A stretch of DNA of 64,000 nt from NCBI RefSeq assembly GCF_021021475.1, contig NZ_JAINWL010000001.1, positions 620,001 to 684,000 of the forward strand, given 5' to 3'. Position numbers and translations under genes: made by a program. The stretch is from Citromicrobium bathyomarinum. Its GTDB lineage: Bacteria > Pseudomonadota > Alphaproteobacteria > Sphingomonadales > Sphingomonadaceae. The stretch's first letter is position 1. Each line of letters starts with the position of its first letter. The notes beneath the pieces are model-generated. The model was not told where the DNA came from, did not search any database, and saw nothing but the letters and a program-made list of their open reading frames with translations. Below are positions 38,797 to 47,299 of this stretch, one piece after another.

Positions 38797-39968
38797 AAGC
38801 GATCCTCGAAGAACTCAACGATACCCAGATCACCGCAGAGCTGGCGGCAATTGGGCGACTCTCGCCGGTCCAGTCGGCCAAGCTCAATGCGCTTTTCGCG
38901 TATTGCATGGCGCTGAAGGCGAAAAATCTGGCGCTGATTAAGGATCACGGCTTCTACATTGCGGGAGCCGAGTACAACAGCAAGCAGGCGATAGACCTTG
39001 ACGGTCACATCCCCGCAAGGCTCGCCCAAGCCGATCTCGATCTGTTTTCCATGCACGGCGTTGCCGGCCCTTTCAGGTTGATCGACGACGCCGAGGCGCG
39101 CGATCTGGAACGCCACATCGAAGACCTGGCCTTCTCACGCGACAACCCGGTCTATCGTCTTATCGCCGGCAGGGATCGCGCGGAAGCGGACCTGCTGCTC
39201 GAAGAGCGAGACGTCATTCTGGGCGTGAACATGTTCATGTTCGACACGCGGGTTCGCGCGATCTTCAGCGATCCGGATTTGCTTGGAACGGTCAAGGATC
39301 TCATCGCGACGGACCGCGTCACCTGCTGGCGTTCACAGATCTTCCGACAGATGCCGGACGGGTCGCGCACCTTCTATCATCAGAATGTCGATTTTGCGGA
39401 TATGAGCCGCCACCCTTCGTTTGCGCACCGGTCCGGGAAACGGTTCGAACCGAACTCGGCGCTCTCGATCTGGATTTCGCTGAGCGACTCGACGATCGAG
39501 TCCGGGACGATGTCGATTCTGGCGGGGAGTTTCGTCGACACCCGCGCCTACGATCTTCAGAAATACTTCCTGAACAACATCGATCACATGTTGAATGCGG
39601 TTTCCTTCTTCCCCCCCATACAGATCCGGGAGATGCTGAAAATATTCCTCTTTTCCCGAGGCGGCCATCGGGGAAAGTCGAAGGTGCTGATGATCCTCGC
39701 GCAATTCTTCTACGAGGACTTGTTCCAGGGCGAGTTCACCGAAATTCCCTTCATCGCAAAGCCAGGCGAGTATTACGCGTTCACATCTTTCAACCTGCAC
39801 GGCTCGCGCCCCACCGCGCCGGGCCTGCGCCGCTCGACCTTGGTGGGCCGCTACGTCGACGACCACAGCGTCGATGTCGGCGACAACGACTTCATCCTTC
39901 CGATCAAGGGCGGCGGGGTGCCGGTATCGCCGGCCGGTGAAGGATTTATCGCAAAGCTGAATGCATGA
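38793..39968 (+). CDS. PhyH-type Fe/2-oxoglutarate enzyme with HxN in place of HxD
   Basis: A 391-aa protein of the phytanoyl-CoA dioxygenase family. The segment WRSQIFRQMPDGSRTFYHQN aligns with the family WHSQ...WHQD motif, so the proximal pair is H196 and N198 instead of His-x-Asp. The distal ligands are H336 in LHGSRPTAPGLRRSTL with the 2-oxoglutarate Arg at 346/347. Loss of the carboxylate is the hallmark of Fe/2OG halogenases, which carry Ala or Gly there; Asn is unusual. The start at 38793 overlaps the desaturase stop (ATGA). Confidence 0.82.
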   Translation: MKAILEELNDTQITAELAAIGRLSPVQSAKLNALFAYCMALKAKNLALIKDHGFYIAGAEYNSKQAIDLDGHIPARLAQADLDLFSMHGVAGPFRLIDDAEARDLERHIEDLAFSRDNPVYRLIAGRDRAEADLLLEERDVILGVNMFMFDTRVRAIFSDPDLLGTVKDLIATDRVTCWRSQIFRQMPDGSRTFYHQNVDFADMSRHPSFAHRSGKRFEPNSALSIWISLSDSTIESGTMSILAGSFVDTRAYDLQKYFLNNIDHMLNAVSFFPPIQIREMLKIFLFSRGGHRGKSKVLMILAQFFYEDLFQGEFTEIPFIAKPGEYYAFTSFNLHGSRPTAPGLRRSTLVGRYVDDHSVDVGDNDFILPIKGGGVPVSPAGEGFIAKLNA

Positions 39969-41149
39969 GGCCGCAGCCGGCTCTTGCGCGTTCCGCTCGT
40001 GCCGCGGCAGAACCATGGCCAAAAGCGCTTAAGCAGGCCCGAACTCAAGCCGAACTGGCGCGCTACGGCCGCTATCGCTGGTGGGTGCGCGCTTTCTGGG
40101 AGATTCGCTTCTTCTTCCCCAAATGGCGACTGCCCGCGTCCTTTCCACGCGCGCCGATAGCTGCGGGCCAGCGTGCGGCCGACGATATCACGCTGGTTTT
40201 CGGCGGCGATGTGATGGTCAAAACCGGCGATCGGCCGGTTGTATTCGCCCCCTCTCTGCAGGAGACCTTGGGCTCCGCAGACATGTTCTTCGGCGCTCTG
40301 GAGGCTCCTGTCGTTGCGCGTGATCGGGATGAAGCGGTGCGCTATCCGCGCGGGCTGACAATGCCCCCTTTCGCGATGCCACTGGAATTCCTCGAACGGC
40401 AATGCGCGCTGGCCGGACTGGCACCGGAGCGCGTCTGCCTGTCCGTCGCAGCCAATCATGCCGGTGATCTGGGTGTCGAGGCATTCCATCATGGCTGCGC
40501 GCTGCTGAAAACTAGGGGTTTCCAGATCGTCGGCGAGCACGTGGCGGATGGTCGCCTGGCCGATATCGTGCAGATCGGCGAGCTGCGGCTCGCCATTCTG
40601 GCGTGGACGCGCTGGATGAATGACGATCCCTTCGAGTGGGAACGGCCGGGGGTCAATCGCCAATTCCATGTGGATGCGAGCGATCTCGCTGCGGAGCTGA
40701 CGGATCGGCTTGCCGGATTGGCGATCGCGCTGCCGCATTGGGGTTACGAGATGCGGACAGAACCCTTGTCGGCCAATCGTCAGCTGGCCACCGACCTGCG
40801 CCGCGCAGGCTTCGGTCTGATTGTCGGTAGCCACCCGCATATGCTGCAACCGCTAGATTATCAGCGCGGTACGCTGTGCGCTTATAGTCTGGGCAACTTC
40901 ACCTACACCTTGTCGAACATCGCGAAGCCCGGACGATCGTGGCGTAGCTGCCTGAGCGGGTTACTCGAAGTCAGCGTGAGCCGAACCACGGGCGCGATTT
41001 CCGGGTATCGGCTGATCCCAATCGTCGAAACATTCGATGGCGAGGACTGTCATCTCGTCCGCCTCGATGAGTACGACGGTCCGCTCAAGAGCAGTTATGA
41101 TGCGATGGTTGCCAACCTTTTCCCACCATCCGATGCAAACCATGGGTGA
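39965..41149 (+). CDS. CapA-family metallophosphoesterase-like protein
   Basis: A 394-aa protein of the PGA_cap (CapA) family. Motifs: LVFGGDVMVKTGD at about residue 78, AANHAGDLGVEAFHHG near 160, LPHWGYEM near 258 and VGSHPHMLQPLDYQ near 288, matching the metallophosphatase GD, NH and GHxH pattern. No clear signal peptide is present, unlike capsule-synthesis CapA. It overlaps the PhyH gene by 4 bp and the MFS gene by about 8 bp. Its role in the operon is unknown. Confidence 0.85.
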   Translation: MRPQPALARSARAAAEPWPKALKQARTQAELARYGRYRWWVRAFWEIRFFFPKWRLPASFPRAPIAAGQRAADDITLVFGGDVMVKTGDRPVVFAPSLQETLGSADMFFGALEAPVVARDRDEAVRYPRGLTMPPFAMPLEFLERQCALAGLAPERVCLSVAANHAGDLGVEAFHHGCALLKTRGFQIVGEHVADGRLADIVQIGELRLAILAWTRWMNDDPFEWERPGVNRQFHVDASDLAAELTDRLAGLAIALPHWGYEMRTEPLSANRQLATDLRRAGFGLIVGSHPHMLQPLDYQRGTLCAYSLGNFTYTLSNIAKPGRSWRSCLSGLLEVSVSRTTGAISGYRLIPIVETFDGEDCHLVRLDEYDGPLKSSYDAMVANLFPPSDANHG

Positions 41150-42377
41150 GCCGGCTGCAGCCCGGGACTCCATGCGCCTGCCACCGCCCTTGCTCGCCTT
41201 TTTCCTCTCGGCCCTGGCCGGGACGATTGGTCACGCCATGTTCGTCTACGGTATCGTGGTGATCCTCACCGACGCCGGCGACGGCGCGCTGCAGGCATCG
41301 ATTGTTTTCGCGGTAGCCTTCCTGGTGATGGGACTGATGACTCCGGTGCGTGGTTTTCTCGGGGATGTGGTGCCAATCGCTCGCCTGATCCGTAACTGCG
41401 GGTTCGGTATGGCACTGGCGGCGCTAGCATTTGCACTGGCAGTTCCCCTTTCCCCGGCCCCGTCCGTCCTGTTTGTTGCGGCGCTGTTGTCCAGTGCGCT
41501 CTATGGCTATGCCGCGGGGGGCGTCGCGGGCAACAGGATCGCGATGGTCGCACTGGTCACGTCGCGAACGGCCACGCCGACGATCATCCTGTCGATGATG
41601 ACGGTTTTCGGCTTCACCTTCGGCCCCCTGCTATATGCCGTCGGGCGGGTCCAGTTCGGGGATTTCGCGGCGATGATGATCGTCGCCGCCATACTGCTGC
41701 TATCCGCGCTCAGCCTTCCGCAACCCGATGGGCAGCACGAAGCGAGCGGCGGCGACCGGTCCGGCGCAATGCGCGGTATCCTGGACGGCGTGGCGCATAT
41801 ATTCAGCAACCGGTCGCTTTGGCAGGCACTGCTACTCGGCATCGTTCCCACGCTGTTCGTTCTCGGCCCGGTGCAATCGGTCATGCCGCAGATGCTCGCG
41901 AGCGCATTTCCGGGCAAAGAAATTTTCCGCGGCCTGGTGTTCGTCGCGCTCGGGCTCGGCACGCTGGTCGGCGGGATCGTGAGCACCCGGTTCGCGCAAT
42001 CGCCCTCGCGGCAATCCCTGGTGATCTATGCAAGCCTACTGGCCTGCGCGGCGATCGTAGCGGCCACATCATTCCTGTCGCAGGTCAGCGTGCTGGTGCT
42101 GATCTTCATCTGCGGGATAGGCCTGGGCGTACCACACGCGATCGTGCCCGTGATTCTGCAAGACCGGGTCGATAACAGCATGCGCGCACGAACGATGGCC
42201 GCGCTGACGTTGAAATTGACCGGAGTTCCAGCGATCGGTGCCGCACTGTGCGGCATCCTGGCCAGCGCATCGAACGCGCGCTTTGCTCTGCTGGTCCTGG
42301 GTTGCTGCGGATTGGCCACCGGCCTGCTGCTTGCCCGCTTCGACAGGCCATCGCAATCCGCCTCTGCGATCGACTAG
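41142..42377 (+). CDS. MFS transporter
   Basis: A 411-aa, 12-helix major facilitator. The first helices are LLAFFLSALAGTIGHAMFVYGIVVIL and the loop 2-3 region has VRGFLGDVVPIARL. It is the last gene of the operon and probably exports its product. The exact start is uncertain: ATGs at 41133, 41142 and 41172 are in frame, with no strong Shine-Dalgarno at any. 41142 is taken because it overlaps the CapA stop. Confidence 0.85.
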   Translation: MGEPAAARDSMRLPPPLLAFFLSALAGTIGHAMFVYGIVVILTDAGDGALQASIVFAVAFLVMGLMTPVRGFLGDVVPIARLIRNCGFGMALAALAFALAVPLSPAPSVLFVAALLSSALYGYAAGGVAGNRIAMVALVTSRTATPTIILSMMTVFGFTFGPLLYAVGRVQFGDFAAMMIVAAILLLSALSLPQPDGQHEASGGDRSGAMRGILDGVAHIFSNRSLWQALLLGIVPTLFVLGPVQSVMPQMLASAFPGKEIFRGLVFVALGLGTLVGGIVSTRFAQSPSRQSLVIYASLLACAAIVAATSFLSQVSVLVLIFICGIGLGVPHAIVPVILQDRVDNSMRARTMAALTLKLTGVPAIGAALCGILASASNARFALLVLGCCGLATGLLLARFDRPSQSASAID

Positions 42378-42507
42378 TCCTTGATCCCAAGTTCATTCCG
42401 CCCCGGATTCTCTCGCGACGAAGCAGCGCGCGCATAGGCGGCGCGTGTCCATCCACGGTCGAGGGGTTTGACGACAACGGCGCTACGCGCCCGCGAGCGG
42501 GGCAGAG

Positions 42508-42753
42508 TTACTTGCCCTTGCCTTCCAGCGCATCGAGCCGCTTTGCCAGCGCCTCGTTCTCTTCGCGGGCCTTGGCGGCCATCGCCTTGACCGCCTCGAA
42601 CTCCTCGCGGCTGACGAAGTCGAGCCCGCCGACCGTTTCCTTGATCCGCTCGCGCGCGCTCTGCTGCGCCTCGCGGGTCATCCCGGCAAAGGTGCCCGCG
42701 GCACCGTTCACCAGCTTCACGAAATCGGCGATCATGGGGTTCTGGCTCTGCAT
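42508..42753 (-). CDS. ubiK: Ubiquinone biosynthesis accessory factor UbiK
   Basis: An 81-aa BMFP/YqiC-like protein. An amphipathic N-terminal helix is followed by VSREEFEAVKAMAAKAREENEALAKRLDALEGK, the coiled-coil typical of the family. It assists ubiquinone synthesis in the Ubi metabolon. Its 3' end lies beside the end of the convergent MFS gene, with a 130-bp spacer. Confidence 0.88.
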   Translation of the reverse strand: MQSQNPMIADFVKLVNGAAGTFAGMTREAQQSARERIKETVGGLDFVSREEFEAVKAMAAKAREENEALAKRLDALEGKGK

Positions 42754-42809
42754 GGGGCGAGAGATGGCGCGTGGGCTCCGGTTTGTCCAGAGCCACGCGC
42801 GCTCCCCCG

Positions 42810-43364
42810 TTAAAGATCGATCCGCTGGATCGCGCCGGTCGTGTCGGCTCCGTCTGCTTGGGGATTGAGCTCACGTATCTCGTAATTGAGATACGCGGCG
42901 AAGCAGACCCAGGCGAGATAGGGCACCAGCAGCAGCGCCGCGATCTTCCGTACGCGCAGGAACAGGATCATCGTGATCAGGATCATCACCGCCATCGCGA
43001 CGATCACGATCAGCGCATAGGTGATCTCGTGCTGGCCGAAGAACAACGGGGTCCACGCGAGGTTGAGCGCGAACTGGACGATGAAGGCGGCGATCGCGAT
43101 GCCCCGGCCCTTGGCGCCCCAGGCGGAGCAGACCAGCGCGAAGGCAAGGCCCATCATCACGTAAAGGATGCCCCACACGATCGGGAACAGCGATGCATCG
43201 GGATAGAAATCGGGCTTGGCCAACGCGGCGAACCAAGGATCGCCCTCCCCCGTTCCAGCCAGCTGGCCCGAAAGGAAGCCAAGCAAAACAATGGCAGGAA
43301 CGCAGAACAGCGCCCAGCGGATAAAGCTAGCGCGCAGCTGCGCGCGTGAGGCCAGCGTGGTCAT
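42810..43364 (-). CDS. TspO/MBR family tryptophan-rich sensory protein
   Basis: A 184-aa membrane protein with five helices. The signatures are KPDFYPDASLFPIVWGILYVMMG and LNLAWTPLFFGQHE. TspO binds tetrapyrroles and affects porphyrin or light responses in alphaproteobacteria. The start at 43364 has GGAGG 5 nt upstream. The C-terminus is slightly longer than usual (LNPQADGADTTGAIQRIDL). Confidence 0.92.
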   Translation of the reverse strand: MTTLASRAQLRASFIRWALFCVPAIVLLGFLSGQLAGTGEGDPWFAALAKPDFYPDASLFPIVWGILYVMMGLAFALVCSAWGAKGRGIAIAAFIVQFALNLAWTPLFFGQHEITYALIVIVAMAVMILITMILFLRVRKIAALLLVPYLAWVCFAAYLNYEIRELNPQADGADTTGAIQRIDL

Positions 43365-43472
43365 CAAACCTCCAAACGGGGAATATCTGCGATTCGCCTT
43401 GCCGGGCGTATACCTTAACAACAAGCAAGTTGCAGACATTATACCGAATTGGCACGCGGGCCGCGTTTACCA

Positions 43473-44210
43473 TTAACCGCGCGATGCGCTGATCAGGAAT
43501 TCGACATTGCCCTTGGGCCCGGTGATCGGGCTTTCGACGATTCCCTGCACCTGCCAGCCGCTCGATTCGAGCCACGCGCGCGCCTCTTCGCACACCCGCG
43601 CATGCAGCGCCGGGTCGCGCACCACACCGCCCTTGCCGACTTCCTCGCGCCCGACCTCGAATTGCGGTTTGATGAGGGAGACGAGGCGGCATTGCGGGGC
43701 GGCGAGTTCCAGCGGGCGTTCAAGCACCTTGGCCATGCCGATGAAGCTGGCATCGCACACCACCCAGTCGCAGGATGCATCGATCTGCTGGGACGTGAGG
43801 ATGCGCGCGCTGGTCTGTTCGAGCACGGTCACGCGCTCGTCCTGCCGCAGCTTCCACGCGAGCTGGTTGGTCCCGCTGTCGACCGCGAACACGCGCGCCG
43901 CGCCGCGTTGCAGCAGCACGTCGGTAAACCCGCCGGTCGAGCTGCCGATATCCATTGCAACCGCGCCGGCCGGGTCGAGATCGAACGCGTCGAGCGCATG
44001 GGCCAGCTTCATCCCACCCCGGCTGACCCAGGGATGATCGCGCCCGCGCACCTCCAGCTCGGCATCCTCGGCCAGTGGCTGGCCGGGCTTGGCGATCTTG
44101 GTCTCGCCTGCAAAGACGACGCCCGCCATCACCAGCGCCTGCGCGCGCGCGCGGCTCTCCGCGAGGCCCCGGGACACCAGCAGCTGATCGACACGCATCT
44201 TCTTCGCCAT
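43473..44210 (-). CDS. tlyA: TlyA-family rRNA 2'-O-methyltransferase
   Basis: A 245-aa protein: an S4 RNA-binding domain (MRVDQLLVSRGLAESRARAQALVMAG), then an FtsJ-like methyltransferase with DIGSSTGGFTDVLLQRGA and KPQFEVGREEVGKGGVVRD. TlyA methylates 16S and 23S rRNA cytidines and underlies capreomycin sensitivity in mycobacteria. The start at 44210 matches the family N-terminus. Confidence 0.93.
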   Translation of the reverse strand: MAKKMRVDQLLVSRGLAESRARAQALVMAGVVFAGETKIAKPGQPLAEDAELEVRGRDHPWVSRGGMKLAHALDAFDLDPAGAVAMDIGSSTGGFTDVLLQRGAARVFAVDSGTNQLAWKLRQDERVTVLEQTSARILTSQQIDASCDWVVCDASFIGMAKVLERPLELAAPQCRLVSLIKPQFEVGREEVGKGGVVRDPALHARVCEEARAWLESSGWQVQGIVESPITGPKGNVEFLISASRG

Positions 44211-44263
44211 GGCGGGCGTGATAATCATGGACCCGTCCGGCGTCCAAGCGCATTATCAGGGGC

Positions 44264-44818
44264 ATGAGCAAACCCCGCGTCTTTTCCCCCGCCCGTATCG
44301 CCCTGGCCCTCTCGCTGCTGGCGGTGACCTGCTGCCAGACGCCAGAGCCTCCGCCACCCGCGCCGGTACCCGCTCCGCCGCCGCCCCCGGCTCCCACGCC
44401 GCAGCCCGTCCCGCCGCCGGCGGAGAACTGGATCGACCGCCCGCAGACGCCGGGCGACTGGAGCTATCTGGTCGAGCCTGGCGAAACGCTGGCAATCTTC
44501 GGCACGCCCGGCGCGACCAAGCTGGCCATCGTGTGCGAGGTCGCCACCCGCAAGGTCGGCATTGTCCGCGCCACTTCCGTGGCCGAACAGGGCGAAGTCG
44601 CGATGCGGATCAGCACCGAGACAACCTCGCGCCCGATGATGGCGAAGCCCGCCTCGGGCTCGCCTGCACGGGTGCTGACGACGCTGGACGCGCGCGACCC
44701 GCTGCTCGACGCGATGGCGATCACGCGCGGGCGTTTCGCGGTGGAAGTGGAAGGCGAGCCCGGCCTCTACGTGCCCGCCTGGGCCGAAGTGACGCGGGTG
44801 ATCGAGGATTGCCGCTAG
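44264..44818 (+). CDS. Secreted protein with proline-rich linker
   Basis: A 184-aa protein. A signal-peptide-like N-terminus (PARIALALSLLAVTCCQT) could be a lipobox-type site at Cys23/Cys24. About 35 residues of Pro-rich spacer follow, and then a compact beta-rich domain (NWIDRPQTPGDWSYLVEPGE ... AWAEVTRVIEDCR). I do not recognise the domain. It is divergent from tlyA with a short spacer. Confidence 0.7.
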   Translation: MSKPRVFSPARIALALSLLAVTCCQTPEPPPPAPVPAPPPPPAPTPQPVPPPAENWIDRPQTPGDWSYLVEPGETLAIFGTPGATKLAIVCEVATRKVGIVRATSVAEQGEVAMRISTETTSRPMMAKPASGSPARVLTTLDARDPLLDAMAITRGRFAVEVEGEPGLYVPAWAEVTRVIEDCR

Positions 44819-45052
44819 GCGCACTGCGCTGCTGGCGAAGAACCGTCGATTTGGGCAAGGTGAGGCAAGCCGGCCCGGCGCGATTTACGCCGCGTCGCCG
44901 TTCATTTCGCGAGCGCACAAGTATGACGGGGAAAAACATATTTACAAGGCTTGTGCTGGCGAATCGCATGACTCAAAAAGGTGTCTGAGGGCGACGGCCC
45001 ACGTCGCTTCTCGGCCCCCGGTGATACGGTGCGGGTCTTGGCTTACAAGCGC
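44819..45052. other. Spacer downstream of the secreted-protein gene
   Basis: About 230 bp with no convincing gene. A 21-codon ORF at 44922-44987 lacks a Shine-Dalgarno and is not called. The promoter of the small transcript at 45053 should lie here; I see no clean -35/-10 pair. Confidence 0.45.
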
Positions 45053-45125
45053 GAAAGGAGGTGATCCGATGTCTCATGGTTCAGCAGAGAGGTCGGCAAG
45101 TTTCCGCGCGGAGCACTATCGGTAA
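45053..45125 (+). CDS. 18-codon ORF behind a 15-nt perfect anti-16S Shine-Dalgarno
   Basis: GAAAGGAGGTGATCC (45053-45067) is complementary over 15 nt to the usual 3' end of bacterial 16S rRNA. One base later an ATG (45069) opens the peptide MSHGSAERSASFRAEHYR, ending in TAA at 45123. Normal Shine-Dalgarno matches are 4-7 nt, so this is exceptional. The peptide has no Leu, Ile or Val, so it is not a classic ilv attenuator. Either the peptide or the ribosome-binding RNA itself may be the functional part. Confidence 0.6.
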
Positions 45126-45151
45126 AGTCGCATACCCTTAGAGGCTTCGTG

Positions 45152-45216
45152 AGCGGCACTTCCTGGCCGCTGACCATGAAAGGGCAGTCTCTCCGACGGG
45201 CAGAGGCTGCCCTTTT
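45152..45216 (+). terminator. Hairpin and strong intrinsic terminator before ilvE
   Basis: AGCGGC/GCCGCT (45152-45171) forms a first small stem. Next, AAAGGGCAG (45179-45187) pairs with CTGCCCTTT (45207-45215), extended inward by CTCT/AGAG, and runs into TTTT. It ends the short transcript that carries the 18-codon ORF and insulates ilvE. Confidence 0.85.
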
Positions 45217-45338
45217 CATTTGCTGCAGGCGCGTAACTTATGAAAAGTTTTTTGCCTCAATCGTGAAATTTTTTGCAAAACCCCTTGCCCCGGGCGGTGC
45301 ACGCGCATAACCGCCTCGGCCAAGGAGATATGAGCCCT

Positions 45339-46454
45339 ATGGCCGACGCGCCGATGACCGATTTCGCCCACCTGCCCCACCCCGCCCCCGTGCCGTCCGA
45401 AACCCGCGACCAGGCGCTGGCGGACCCCGGATTCGGGTCGATCTTCACCGATCACATGGTGACGATTCGCTTCGACGCGGACCGCGTGGAGCGCGGCGAG
45501 GATGGCTGGTACGACGCGAAGCTGTGCCCGCGCGAGGCGATCCCGCTCGATCCGGCGGCCGCCGTGCTGCACTACGCGCAGGAAATCTTCGAAGGGATGA
45601 AGGCCTACCGTTGGGAGGATGATTCCGTCGCACTGTTCCGGCCCGAACAGAACGCGCGCCGCCTCAACGCCAGCGCGCGCCGGATGGCGATGCCCGAACT
45701 GCCCGAGGAACTGTTCCTCGAATCGATCCGCCAGCTGGTCGCCAAGGATCGCGACTGGATGCCGACGGTCGAAGGCGGATCGCTCTACCTGCGGCCCTTC
45801 ATGTTCGCGACCGAAGCCTTCCTCGGCGTGCGCCCGGCGCGCGAATATCTGTATTGCCTGATCGCCAGCCCGGTCGGCAGCTATTTCAAGTCGGGCGTGA
45901 AGCCGGTCGACGTGTGGGTCAGCCGCGATCACACGCGCGCGGCCCCCGGCGGCACCGGCGCAGCGAAGACCGGTGGCAACTACGCCGCCAGCCTCGTGCC
46001 GCTGGCCGAGGGGACGAAGCAGGGCTGCCAGCAGACCGTCTTCCTCGATGCAGTCGAGAAGAAATGGATCGAGGAACTGGGCGGGATGAACCTGTTCTTC
46101 GTGTTCAAGGATGGCAGTGCGATCACCCCGCCGCTGACCGGCACGATCCTGCCCGGCATCACCCGCGACAGCCTGATCCAGATGCTGCGCGACGAAGGCC
46201 TGCAGGTGCGTGAGGAGCCCTATTCGATCGACCAGTGGCACGCCGATGCGGCCAAGGGCGACCTGATCGAGACCTTCGCCTGCGGCACCGCCGCGGTCGT
46301 CACCCCGGTGGGCAGCGTCAACGGGCCCGACGGCACATTCACCATCGGCACCGGAGGCACCGGCCAGCTGACGCAGAAGATGCGCGACCGTCTGGTCGGC
46401 GTGCAGATGGGCACCGCGCCCGATCCGCATGGCTGGGTGATGAAGCTGGACTGA
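45339..46454 (+). CDS. ilvE: Branched-chain amino acid aminotransferase
   Basis: A 371-aa class IV PLP aminotransferase of the eukaryotic-like BCAT type. The PLP lysine is in GAAKTGGNYAAS. Other signatures are YAQEIFEGMKAYR, LYLRPFMFATEAFLGV and FACGTAAVVTPVG. It catalyses the last step of Leu/Ile/Val synthesis. ATGs at 45330 and 45339 are possible; the AAGGAG at 45322 is too close to the first, so 45339 is preferred. TTTTTTGC occurs twice in the upstream region, 21 bp apart (45248, 45269). Confidence 0.93.
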   Translation: MADAPMTDFAHLPHPAPVPSETRDQALADPGFGSIFTDHMVTIRFDADRVERGEDGWYDAKLCPREAIPLDPAAAVLHYAQEIFEGMKAYRWEDDSVALFRPEQNARRLNASARRMAMPELPEELFLESIRQLVAKDRDWMPTVEGGSLYLRPFMFATEAFLGVRPAREYLYCLIASPVGSYFKSGVKPVDVWVSRDHTRAAPGGTGAAKTGGNYAASLVPLAEGTKQGCQQTVFLDAVEKKWIEELGGMNLFFVFKDGSAITPPLTGTILPGITRDSLIQMLRDEGLQVREEPYSIDQWHADAAKGDLIETFACGTAAVVTPVGSVNGPDGTFTIGTGGTGQLTQKMRDRLVGVQMGTAPDPHGWVMKLD

Positions 46455-46472
46455 GGTCGTGCGCCCGTCACA

Positions 46473-47231
46473 ATGCCGATGCATGGTGAAACGGTGAAGT
46501 CGCTCGCTGCTCTTTGCCGACTTGCTGCACTCTCGTGCACGATAGCAGCCACTTCACCGGTGCATGCACAGGAGACGCCGCCGCTCGAAACCGAGGGCCC
46601 CACTCTGTACGAGATTGGGCAGACGGTGAAGGCCTTGGCATTCGACAGCAGGCGCTTTTTTGAATCAGAAGGCGGCTCCAGACCATTTCTTACCGCCTAT
46701 TATGGTGGCGATGATTACGACTATCCCGTCTATGCATTCGCCCTGAAATACGACTGGATTTGCCAAGGGCCGCAGAGCGATCGGACCTGCGCAACCAGGA
46801 TCGCCGCCCGCATGGTCCCCGCAGCCGAACTCCCCAACGAGCAGCGGCCGCGATGGGCAGCAACCGCGCTGCTAGGCGAGCTTCGCCGGCGGGGCGCGTT
46901 CAGCCGGGCTTCGATTGCCGAGCATCTGTCCGACGCAGGCGCACGATGGCTGGAAGCCGACGTATCATCGTGCCCGACGGCCCGCCATCTGATCCTCCCC
47001 AGACTACGTGCCGATTGGTTCCCGTTCGAAATCACGGACGCGCGTCCCGCTCTGCCGCCAATGCATGCCGATACCGTAACCGTCGAATATTCGTGGGATG
47101 GCGCGACCGCCCGGTACAGCGGACCTGTGGCCGAAGGGTCTCCGGCAGAGTGGGCAAACCAGCTGGTCAGCGCACTCGAACCATGCTGGAAAGCCGCAGA
47201 GGCGACAGCACCGTGGAAGGTCGCACGCTAG
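46473..47231 (+). CDS. Hypothetical exported protein
   Basis: A 252-aa protein with a signal peptide (LAALCRLAALSCTIAATSPVHAQ). The mature part has four cysteines (WICQGPQSDRTC, SSCPTARH and a late C) and a beta-rich look. I do not recognise it. It follows ilvE closely and may be co-transcribed. Confidence 0.65.
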   Translation: MPMHGETVKSLAALCRLAALSCTIAATSPVHAQETPPLETEGPTLYEIGQTVKALAFDSRRFFESEGGSRPFLTAYYGGDDYDYPVYAFALKYDWICQGPQSDRTCATRIAARMVPAAELPNEQRPRWAATALLGELRRRGAFSRASIAEHLSDAGARWLEADVSSCPTARHLILPRLRADWFPFEITDARPALPPMHADTVTVEYSWDGATARYSGPVAEGSPAEWANQLVSALEPCWKAAEATAPWKVAR

Positions 47232-47299
47232 ATCAACATTCATGCCTGGCCCGCATGACCAGACGATTAGGGGAACTGACGCCCCAGGCAGAGGCAGCG

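Noticed and set aside
44922-44987. A 21-codon ORF upstream of the 18-codon micropeptide
   Set aside because: No Shine-Dalgarno and no other support.
45053-45216. Classical ilv attenuator leader peptide
   Set aside because: The 18-aa peptide contains no Leu, Ile or Val, so ribosome stalling on branched-chain codons cannot occur.
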